Source of the DNA: a bacterium
GTDB taxonomy: Bacteria > Bacteroidota > Bacteroidia > Chitinophagales > Saprospiraceae
Length of the DNA: 64,000 bases
Direction of reading: 5' to 3'
Assembly (NCBI GenBank): GCA_024742755.1
Contig: JANSXW010000001.1
Coordinates: forward strand, 1-64,000
The notes under the pieces were generated by a model, which worked only from the letters and a program-made list of their open reading frames with translations, made no database searches and was not told where the DNA came from. Within the stretch, counting starts at the first letter, position 1; each line of letters begins with the position of its first letter. Of this stretch, positions 41,301 to 48,288 are shown piece by piece. Made by a program: the position numbers and the translations under genes.

Positions 41301-43625
41301 ATGAAATCCCTTCTTCCAATCACACTCCTGCTTGGGCTGATCCTTCCCGGCCTCTACGGGCAACAGGTAAAATCTTCTGCATGGCATGCTATTCAGATTG
41401 ACAGTACAAAGGGCAAATGGGGCGACTGGGCAAACCCCGCATGGCTCCGTTACTTCGGGCTCGACATGGGCGATGTCAATCAGGATGGGGATGCTGATGT
41501 GCTCTCCGGGCGCTACCTCTACATTAACCCGGGCGGGGATATGACAGCTGAATGGAAACGCCTGGAGCTGCCAGACAACGTAGATGGTATTTTCATTATG
41601 GATGTGGACGGAGATGCCTATGCAGACCTTATCGCACAGGCTCTTCCAGATATTTACTGGTACGAAGCCATGGATAAAGCTGCCACCCGGTGGGAGGGTC
41701 AAAAGATTGGAACCGTCCCGGCGACCGGTCACGTTAACAGTCAGGGTTTTGAACGCGGGCAAATCGTCCCCGGCGCTACTGAAGAATTTGTTATCGCAGG
41801 CAACGGGGACCTTTATCTTTTCCAGATTCCGGAACAGCCCGAACAGCAACCCTGGCCGCGTACCCTAATTGGAGAAAACACCTCGGACGAAGGCATCAGC
41901 CTTGGAGATATCGATGGGGATGGCGATCTTGATATCGCTGCCGGCCGCCCGGATGAGCACGGGGCACCGCTCAGCCTCGTTTGGTTTGAAAACCCCGGTC
42001 AGGGACAGTCTCCATGGAAAAGCAGGGCGATCGGGCAAAGCCACCACCCCATCGACCGGGTGGAAATTGGCGACTTCAACGGAGACGGCAGGGCTGATGT
42101 CGCTGTTTCTGAAGAGCGCTGGCCAGGTAAAGAACCCGACGGCAACCTTTTTTGGTGGGAACAGCCTGCCAGCCTTTCTGATAACTGGCCACGCCATCAT
42201 ATCGTCACCCAATACTCCATGAACAACCTGGACGTGAGCGACCTGGATGGCGACGGAGACCTGGACTTGGTCACCAATGAACACAAAGGGGCAAGGCTTG
42301 AAACCCAGCTTTGGGAAAATGACGGTACCGGGCAATTTACCAAGCACCTCATTGATACCGGCCGGGAGAACCACCTCGGCACACAATTATACGACCTGGA
42401 CGGAGACGGTGACCTGGACCTCATTGGTGCAGCATGGGACCACTATCAAAACATGTATATCTGGCGAAATGACTTCATCAATCAGCGCTTCAGCTGGAAG
42501 CACCTGAGCACAGCCCGCGGGGAGCTGCCCCCGGCCAATGGTGGCCGTCAGCAAACCGCCTCTCTGATCGCTGACATCAACAACGATGGCGTGAATGATA
42601 TTTTCACGACAGACCGGTCCGTAACGCCCTCCGTGGTAGGCCATATTTACGACGCCGGCACCTGGCAGCGCTACATCATTGACGATGAGCCCCTGCGCAT
42701 TGAGGCGGCTTCTGCTGCTTACGATATTGATGGCGATGGAGACACAGACCTGGTCTTTGGCGGCGAATCGCAAAGCAATGAAATCTGGTGGTGGGAAAAC
42801 CCCTACCCCGCCCTTCAGTCGGATCAGCCATGGACCCGGCGCACCATTAAGAAAAGTGGCAAAAACAAACACCATGATATCGCCTTCATAGACTTTGACG
42901 GTGACGGGCAACAGGAATTCGTATTCTGGAATCAGGGGGCGCATGGTTTGTTTTATGCCGAAATCCCAGCCAATCCCAGGGAGGTGCAGGAGTGGGCTTA
43001 CAAGCCAGTCTATACTTACACTACCGATGGAGAGATGGCCCCCCGGAGCACTTATCCCGGCTGGCGGGGCACCAATGAGCACGAAGGCCTGTTTGGGATA
43101 GACATGAATGGCGATGGCGTGGATGACATCCTGGGCGGAGGCCGGTGGTTCGAGTACCGGGAGGGCATCTTCCGGGAGCACATCATTGACGCCAGCTACA
43201 CTTTTACCCGGGCCGTTGGTGGGCAACTGATCGAAGGCGGCAAGCCCGAAGTGGTCATGGTAGTTGGCGATGGGGAAGGGCCACTGCTGCTCTACCAATG
43301 GGAAGCAGGCTTCTGGCGGCACTACCCTCTAATTGAGCATATGAGCAATGGGCACACTCTTGACATTAAAGACTTTGACGGAGACGGGCACCTTGATATT
43401 TTCAGTGCGGAAATGCGCTTTGGGGAAGGGAACCCCGGCTCAGAAGTACTAATCCTGCTGGGCGATGGCAAAGGCCACTTCATCCGGCATGTCGTTGCCA
43501 GGGGCTTTGGCGTGCACGAAGGCCGGCTAACCGATCTTGACGGTGATGGCGACCTCGATGTGCTGGGCAAACCCTACAGCTGGCAGGCGCCACGATTAGA
43601 CATTTGGATAAACACTACAAAATAG
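41301..43625 (+). CDS. Secreted FG-GAP/VCBS repeat protein
   Basis: A protein of about 774 residues. The start at ATG 41301 gives the signal peptide MKSLLPITLLLGLILPGLYG; an upstream in-frame ATG lacks signal character. The chain carries about a dozen calcium-loop motifs of the DxDxDGxxD kind: DVNQDGDADVL, DIDGDGDLDIA, DFNGDGRADVA, DLDGDGDLDLVT, DLDGDGDLDLIG, DINNDGVNDIF, DIDGDGDTDLVFG, DMNGDGVDDILGG, DFDGDGHLDIF and DLDGDGDLDVLG. These indicate a calcium-stabilized beta-propeller like integrin-type repeats. Such propellers occur in glycan-binding proteins and in some lyases (PL11 has related loops), but no catalytic site is recognizable. Position after the sensor gene suggests a surface glycan-binding or processing role in this locus. 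Confidence 0.8.
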   Translation: MKSLLPITLLLGLILPGLYGQQVKSSAWHAIQIDSTKGKWGDWANPAWLRYFGLDMGDVNQDGDADVLSGRYLYINPGGDMTAEWKRLELPDNVDGIFIMDVDGDAYADLIAQALPDIYWYEAMDKAATRWEGQKIGTVPATGHVNSQGFERGQIVPGATEEFVIAGNGDLYLFQIPEQPEQQPWPRTLIGENTSDEGISLGDIDGDGDLDIAAGRPDEHGAPLSLVWFENPGQGQSPWKSRAIGQSHHPIDRVEIGDFNGDGRADVAVSEERWPGKEPDGNLFWWEQPASLSDNWPRHHIVTQYSMNNLDVSDLDGDGDLDLVTNEHKGARLETQLWENDGTGQFTKHLIDTGRENHLGTQLYDLDGDGDLDLIGAAWDHYQNMYIWRNDFINQRFSWKHLSTARGELPPANGGRQQTASLIADINNDGVNDIFTTDRSVTPSVVGHIYDAGTWQRYIIDDEPLRIEAASAAYDIDGDGDTDLVFGGESQSNEIWWWENPYPALQSDQPWTRRTIKKSGKNKHHDIAFIDFDGDGQQEFVFWNQGAHGLFYAEIPANPREVQEWAYKPVYTYTTDGEMAPRSTYPGWRGTNEHEGLFGIDMNGDGVDDILGGGRWFEYREGIFREHIIDASYTFTRAVGGQLIEGGKPEVVMVVGDGEGPLLLYQWEAGFWRHYPLIEHMSNGHTLDIKDFDGDGHLDIFSAEMRFGEGNPGSEVLILLGDGKGHFIRHVVARGFGVHEGRLTDLDGDGDLDVLGKPYSWQAPRLDIWINTTK

Positions 43626-43641
43626 TACCACACTGTAATTC

Positions 43642-43680
43642 GCTCCGGCAGGCAGTTATAGAGTGTAGCGCTGCCGGAGC
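43642..43680. terminator. Strong hairpin between the FG-GAP gene and the next secreted protein
   Basis: Perfect 10-bp arms, GCTCCGGCAG and CTGCCGGAGC, enclose a 19-base loop. Only a mixed T/C stretch follows (ATTTCCTCCTT), so it may be a weak terminator, a partial attenuator or a transcript-end stabilizer between two cistrons. Confidence 0.55.
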
Positions 43681-43693
43681 ATTTCCTCCTTCA

Positions 43694-44851
43694 ATGCCAA
43701 TGAAAATGCGATCGCCACTGCGAATCATCACCGTTCTTTTGCTGTTATTTTTCTGTACCGTTCTAGCGGCGCAACCCAGGGCTGCCGACGTTTACCGGGA
43801 ATATAGCTGGATACCCGACATGGTCAGTGAAGCGGCTAAATTCCTACGTGTAGCCGGCCCTTTGGACTACCGAAACCCAGGCAGTCCATTCTCACAGTCC
43901 TGTCTGAAGAATGGCGCCCTGGCCCTGAAAAACAGCCTCGACTTAACAGATGCGATCCGCGCAGAAGTCACCCTGGAAATGGTGCACGGCATGGAAGTAC
44001 AGTACTCCGGGCCAATGGTCAAAGTAAAATACCGGAACCAAATGCCCAATGGCATTCGCATCACGGAAGGCTATTATCAGGGCAAGCCCCACTTCATTGT
44101 GCATACCCCCGGTGCTATTTACTACTATGACAAAGCCGGTGGTGGCTTTTCCCGCCTTATCGACCCGGAAGGCAAGGACTGGATCAGCTTCCGCCCCCAA
44201 CCCTGGGGGGAATATCCGGCATCCGCAGCATCCGCATTCCGCGGCATCCCCAACCTCGTATACGGTGCTGCAGAAGCAGGGGCAGGGCATCCCGGGCACG
44301 AGCAGTGCAATAGCGAACAAACAGGTCCTAACAAAATCAGAACTACGTCCGGGAGCGGCGCATGGGAATGGGAATGGATATTCGAGCCCACCTATGCGCG
44401 GTTGGATATCCTGCGCGTCAACCCTGATGCCCCATATTGGTTTTTGTACGAAGGCACCCCAGGTGGCGTTTTTGACCCTCAACGGCAATTTACCGGTACA
44501 GATAAGGGCGGGCCCCTTCACGTGACACCAGATTTTTACAAAGGAGATAAGATGTTTGGCCACTGGCAATGGGCTTATTTCGGGCATGATGACTGCGAAA
44601 CCATGCTATTCATTGCACAGGCAGAACAAGACACACTAACCGATACCTTTTCCTATTTAGGCAATAGCGAAGCGGGCCTTTCTTCAACAGACGGCATGAC
44701 CGTTTTTGGCTTCGGGCGGGCCGATGGTGCGCGGCCACTGCTGACAAAAATTAATACCTTTTACCTTGGTTTTTTGGAGAAAAATGCTGGCGGCAGGCAC
44801 CTCCATCAGCAAGCCAGGCGATCCATAAAGACCATCCTAAAAGCAAACTGA
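43694..44851 (+). CDS. Secreted protein of unknown function
   Basis: I do not recognize this family. The start at ATG 43694 (or 43700/43706) gives a signal peptide, RSPLRIITVLLLLFFCTVLAAQ. The mature part of about 360 residues is rich in aromatic strands: EYSWIPDMVSEAAKFLRVAG, DLTDAIRAEVTLEMVHGMEVQYSG in two parts, GPMVKVKYRNQMPNGI, WEWEWIFEPTYARLDILRV, YWFLYEGTPGGVFDP and WQWAYFGHDDCETMLFIAQ. The pattern suggests a beta-sandwich enzyme or binding protein. It follows the FG-GAP gene by 68 bases, with a hairpin between, and is probably co-regulated with it. A lyase or glycosidase role is possible but not supported by any motif I know. Confidence 0.75.
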   Translation: MPMKMRSPLRIITVLLLLFFCTVLAAQPRAADVYREYSWIPDMVSEAAKFLRVAGPLDYRNPGSPFSQSCLKNGALALKNSLDLTDAIRAEVTLEMVHGMEVQYSGPMVKVKYRNQMPNGIRITEGYYQGKPHFIVHTPGAIYYYDKAGGGFSRLIDPEGKDWISFRPQPWGEYPASAASAFRGIPNLVYGAAEAGAGHPGHEQCNSEQTGPNKIRTTSGSGAWEWEWIFEPTYARLDILRVNPDAPYWFLYEGTPGGVFDPQRQFTGTDKGGPLHVTPDFYKGDKMFGHWQWAYFGHDDCETMLFIAQAEQDTLTDTFSYLGNSEAGLSSTDGMTVFGFGRADGARPLLTKINTFYLGFLEKNAGGRHLHQQARRSIKTILKAN

Positions 44852-44953
44852 AACATTATGGCATCTCAAAACCCTTGAAAATACCAGGCCTGGAACATAA
44901 CCATACATATTTGGAACAACACCGGACAAACCCAATTTTATTCAGCAATAACT

Positions 44954-44998
44954 TAGTGAGTGTAATAAAAAATCTGATAGCCTAACCAACACTTACTA
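44954..44998. promoter_or_regulatory. Inverted repeat before the GntR gene, possible autoregulatory operator
   Basis: The arms TAGTGAGTGT (44954-44963) and ACACTTACTA (44989-44998) match in nine of ten positions as inverted repeats, and the second ends four bases before the GntR start codon. GntR-type regulators usually bind such dyads near their own promoters. The remaining part of the 150-base gap shows no gene. Confidence 0.45.
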
Positions 44999-45001
44999 GT
45001 C

Positions 45002-46018
45002 ATGATGAATGTCATCGAAATTCAATCCAACTCCCGGGTACCTAAGTACAAGCAGCTTTTTTCTCATTTCAGGAACAGGATCAACAGCCGGACCTTTCCG
45101 GGCAATGAACGGCTGCCTTCCATCAATCACCTCAGTGCGAGCCTTGATGTATCAAGAGATACAGTGGAAAAAGCCTACCGTGAACTCAAAAGGCGCAACC
45201 TTATAGAGGCCGTGCCCGGAAAAGGGTACTTTATCAAGCTGAAAGAGAAGCAGGAAGAATACAAGGTCTTTCTCCTTTTTAACAAGCTCAGCGCTCACAA
45301 AAAAACCATCTACGATAGCTTCGTGGAAACGCTGGGCGATAATGCTCAGATTGACTTTCATGTTTACAACAATGATTTTGCCACTTTCCAGCGGCTGCTC
45401 AATTCACATGCAGGAGACTACACCCATTATGTCATCATCCCGCACTTCTACAACCGGTATACATCGGCGAAAAGTGTAATCGATCAGTTACCCAAAGACA
45501 AGCTCCTTTTACTGGACAAACGAATTGAAGGTATCGAAGGGAATTATGCCTGTGTGTACCAGGATTTTGAGCAAAACATTTACGATGCGCTCTGCCAGTC
45601 TAAAGAACTGCTGCGCAAATACGACAACCTAAAGTTGATTTTCCCTTCCAAAACCTATCAGCCCAAGGAGATCATCAAAGGGTTCCAGCGGTTCTGCATT
45701 GATTGCAACTTCAGAGGCCGGCTTGTGCCGGACATCCAAAAGGAAACCCTGGCTGCGGGAGAAGCCTACATCACGCTAATGGAAGATGACCTCGTGGAGC
45801 TCGTCAAAAAATCAAAGGCTTCAGAACTGAAAGTGGGGCAGGAAATCGGTATCCTTTCCTACAATGAAAATCCGCTTAAGGAGGTGCTGCTGGATGGCAT
45901 CACTGTGATTTCCACCGATTTCCAACAACTCGGCCGCACAGCCGCAGAGATGATACTCGACGAACGCAAAGGTTTTGTGGAGAACCCTTTCCGGCTCATC
46001 CGCAGAAACTCGCTATAA
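45002..46018 (+). CDS. GntR-type transcriptional regulator with LacI-like ligand-binding domain
   Basis: A 338-residue regulator. The N-terminal winged helix (about 10-80) has the GntR signature: KYKQLFSHFRNRINSRTF, ERLPSINHLSASLDVSRD, TVEKAYRELKRRNLIEAVPG and KGYFIKL. The rest (about 90-338) is a periplasmic-binding-protein-like domain: VFLLFNKLSAHKKTIYDSF, THYVIIPHFYN, KLLLLDKRIEG, KLIFPSKTYQPKEIIKGF, and VGQEIGILSYNENPLKEVL ahead of TVISTDFQQLGRTAAEMIL. Bacteroidota use this arrangement for sugar-responsive regulators (for example of fucose genes). Its position at the end of the polysaccharide locus suggests it senses a monosaccharide product. Targets are unknown. Confidence 0.88.
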   Translation: MMNVIEIQSNSRVPKYKQLFSHFRNRINSRTFPGNERLPSINHLSASLDVSRDTVEKAYRELKRRNLIEAVPGKGYFIKLKEKQEEYKVFLLFNKLSAHKKTIYDSFVETLGDNAQIDFHVYNNDFATFQRLLNSHAGDYTHYVIIPHFYNRYTSAKSVIDQLPKDKLLLLDKRIEGIEGNYACVYQDFEQNIYDALCQSKELLRKYDNLKLIFPSKTYQPKEIIKGFQRFCIDCNFRGRLVPDIQKETLAAGEAYITLMEDDLVELVKKSKASELKVGQEIGILSYNENPLKEVLLDGITVISTDFQQLGRTAAEMILDERKGFVENPFRLIRRNSL

Positions 46019-46049
46019 CACAGCTTCTGAATCATTTCATTTTGGTAGC

Positions 46050-46082
46050 AGGGCTTGCACTACTTTCGGTAGAGTAAGCCCT
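46050..46082. terminator. Hairpin between convergent GntR and YedE genes
   Basis: The arms AGGGCTTGCACTAC and GTAGAGTAAGCCCT pair at 12 of 14 positions around a five-base loop. It lies between two convergent genes and may stop transcription from both sides, although neither side has a strong T tract. Confidence 0.45.
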
Positions 46083-46096
46083 TGTACCGATATACT

Positions 46097-46510
46097 TTAG
46101 TGGGGCAACCGCTTTCGCAAAACCCCATACAGGAAGGTGCCGGTCATCGCTGCCAGCAGGAAGACCACAAAAACGGTGTACCCGCTGCCCATTAAAATGA
46201 ACATCGGCCCCGGGCAAACGCCAGCCAAAGCCCAGCCCATACCAAAAATGAACCCACCGATGATGTAGCGGGGCCAGTGCTTGTCTTTGTCGTGAAACTG
46301 AATCTCCTGCCCTTCCGTGGAACGCAGGTGCCGCCGCTTGATGAATTGCACCACCAACACCCCCAGGGCAATGGCCGAAAAGATAATGCCGTACATGTGG
46401 AAGGAGTCAAAGCGGAACATTTCGTAAATCCGGAACCAGGAAACAGCTTCGGCTTTGTACAGGGTAATCCCGAAAAGGATGCCCACAATGATATATCTTG
46501 ACATTCGCAT
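46097..46510 (-). CDS. YeeE/YedE-family (DUF6691-type) transporter subunit, C-terminal half
   Basis: A 137-residue membrane protein with about four hydrophobic segments. It carries the conserved GWALAGVCPGPMFILMGSG motif with the pore cysteine of YeeE/YedE (TsuA-type) transporters. The partner half is the next gene upstream, 12 nt away, so the usual single ten-helix protein is split here into two chains, as is common in Bacteroidota. YeeE/YedE proteins import thiosulfate or related sulfur compounds. Link to the neighbouring sulfatase locus is possible but not shown. An alternative ATG lies two codons downstream. Confidence 0.85.
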   Translation of the reverse strand: MRMSRYIIVGILFGITLYKAEAVSWFRIYEMFRFDSFHMYGIIFSAIALGVLVVQFIKRRHLRSTEGQEIQFHDKDKHWPRYIIGGFIFGMGWALAGVCPGPMFILMGSGYTVFVVFLLAAMTGTFLYGVLRKRLPH

Positions 46511-46522
46511 GGCAACGTCGGT

Positions 46523-47122
46523 TTAAGCATTAAAAATAAAAGGGAACAGAATGTAGGTCATAAACAGCCCGCCGGCAAAGAAGCCAATGACGGCATAGAC
46601 CGAAGCAAGCTGCAGGGCCGAAATGCCGCTGATGGCGTGCCCGGAAGTACACCCGCCGGCATAGCGGGCCCCAAACCCTACCATAAAACCACCGCCTACG
46701 ATGATGAGCAGGCCTTTCCATGTAAAAAGGTAGTCCCAGGCATAAAATTCCGGCACCAGTGGCACTTCCCCATTCTCGAAGCTAAAGCCCATATTTGTCA
46801 GGCTTTCCACCGTTGCAGAAGAAATATGCGCCACGTTGCCTTCGGGCCCGCTGAAGTAAGTAGCGGCCAGGTACCCCCCGAATACCGCGCCCAGGGCAAC
46901 GAGCAGGTTCCATCCCTGCGACTGCCAGTCAAACTTGAAAAAGTCGGCCATATCGCCTGCACCATCTGCGGCGCACATCACGCGCAGGTTGGCGGACATC
47001 CCAAACTCTTTCCCAAAAAACAGCAGCACAAACATGATCAGGGCAATCATCGGGCCTGCCACGTACCAGGGCCAGGGTTGAGAGATGAGGTCTTTTAGCT
47101 GAAGGAGGAATTCGGGTACCAT
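46523..47122 (-). CDS. YeeE/YedE-family transporter subunit, N-terminal half
   Basis: A 199-residue membrane protein. The hydrophobic start (YVAGPMIALIMFVLLFFGKEFGMS) is followed by NLRVMCAADG, which contains a conserved Cys, and later by FGARYAGGCTSGHAISGIS, the signature Cys motif of YeeE/YedE sulfur transporters. It forms a pair with the DUF6691-type gene just downstream. The AraC-family gene lies 114 bases upstream in the same direction and may control both. Confidence 0.88.
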   Translation of the reverse strand: MVPEFLLQLKDLISQPWPWYVAGPMIALIMFVLLFFGKEFGMSANLRVMCAADGAGDMADFFKFDWQSQGWNLLVALGAVFGGYLAATYFSGPEGNVAHISSATVESLTNMGFSFENGEVPLVPEFYAWDYLFTWKGLLIIVGGGFMVGFGARYAGGCTSGHAISGISALQLASVYAVIGFFAGGLFMTYILFPFIFNA

Positions 47123-47236
47123 GATTTTGAAAGGTTAGTTACGCTTTCAAATTTAATGGCCATTTGGGATGCTTTCCGATAAACTCTATCGCCATAGAGG
47201 GTGATTTTCATCATTGGGGGATACCAGTCGTTTACC

Positions 47237-48103
47237 TTACAGAGGCTTCCGCTCCGACCGGAAAGCGGAAGGCGGCACCCCCACCCGTTTCTTAAAAAAG
47301 CCACTGAAGTGCAGGGGCTCTTCAAACCCCAGCCGGTACCCCACCTCCTTGACCGCCAGATCGGTATGCAGCAGCAGGCGTTTCGCTTCCAGCACGAGCC
47401 GGTCCTGAATGGCTTCCTTGGCGGGTTTGCCGGTGAGCTCTTTCACGGTTTGGCTGAGGTGCTTGGGCGTAATATGCAGCTGCCCGGCGTACTCGCTCAC
47501 CTTGTGCCAGCTGGCGTACTGCTGATCAATGAGCTGTTTGAAATCGCGCAAAATACAGATGCTGCCGTTTTCCTCATCCAATTGGGTGGTGTCCAGTTGG
47601 GTGGTATTGTTGCAATAGATTAAGAAGAGCTGCAGCAAAGCCCCCAGCGCGCGCTCCCGGTAGGTCAGTTCCGGGCTCAGGCAGTCCTCCATCTGAATCA
47701 CAATATCCAGCAGCCGGTCAAAGGTGTCTGGGTCCAGTTGCAACGGGGGCGCATCGCCAAAGGCTCTGAAGAGGTTGATGTTGGAAATGAAGCTTTCGGG
47801 GATGTTATTTTCTGCCAGGAAGTCTTTGGAAAAAGTAAATACCCAGCCTTCCGGCCGTGTATCCGCCACCACCTGATGCACCTGCCCCGGGCTGACGAAG
47901 TGGACTTCCTGCTCCCGAAAAGGATAAGCCTGATAATCGACCACATGCTGCCCGGTGGCGCGCTCAATCAATAGCACCGTGTAATAGTCGTGACGGTGCG
48001 GCTCATCGGCTTGCCCGGCGGCGCGGTCGTAGATACGGCCCATTTGCTCCAGGTAGAAGGAGTGTTGGGGGGCTCGGTGTTCCAGTGTAGGGGTACTGCT
48101 CAC
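47237..48103 (-). CDS. AraC-family transcriptional regulator
   Basis: A regulator of about 288 residues. The frame is open as far as 48250 (GTG), but the most likely start is GTG 48101-48103, which begins SSTPTLEHRAPQHSFYLEQM and is preceded by an AT-rich promoter-like stretch. The N-terminal cupin-like sensor contains HRHDYYTVLLIERATGQHV and VHFVSPGQVHQV. The C-terminal AraC helix-turn-helix has ISEYAGQLHITPKHLSQTVK-like features (here VSEYAGQLHITPKHLS) and VKEVGYRLGFEEPLHFSGFFKK. The 114-base gap to the YedE genes suggests it may regulate them; the ligand is unknown. Confidence 0.87.
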   Translation of the reverse strand: MSSTPTLEHRAPQHSFYLEQMGRIYDRAAGQADEPHRHDYYTVLLIERATGQHVVDYQAYPFREQEVHFVSPGQVHQVVADTRPEGWVFTFSKDFLAENNIPESFISNINLFRAFGDAPPLQLDPDTFDRLLDIVIQMEDCLSPELTYRERALGALLQLFLIYCNNTTQLDTTQLDEENGSICILRDFKQLIDQQYASWHKVSEYAGQLHITPKHLSQTVKELTGKPAKEAIQDRLVLEAKRLLLHTDLAVKEVGYRLGFEEPLHFSGFFKKRVGVPPSAFRSERKPL

Positions 48104-48288
48104 TTGTGCTGACCTTGATGTTTTGAATAATCTGTGATAATACGAAGATAAAAAATACCGACTGGCCCTGCCATTTTGAACCAACACGACGCTTACTAAG
48201 TCGCAAGACCTGCAATTCTTTGTACGATAATTGTTCGCTTTCTCCCCCACACTCCCGACTTTTGGGCCAGAACAAACGGAAAAACGCT

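Noticed and set aside
42387-43322. 311-codon open frame on the minus strand
   Set aside because: It is antisense to the FG-GAP repeats; the repeated DxDxDG codons create open frames on the opposite strand.
43621-43693. Another copy of the phased PUL repeat (GGCAGGCAG) before the 43694 gene
   Set aside because: Only one unit resembles the octamer, there is no 10-base partner, and the sequence is part of a perfect hairpin.
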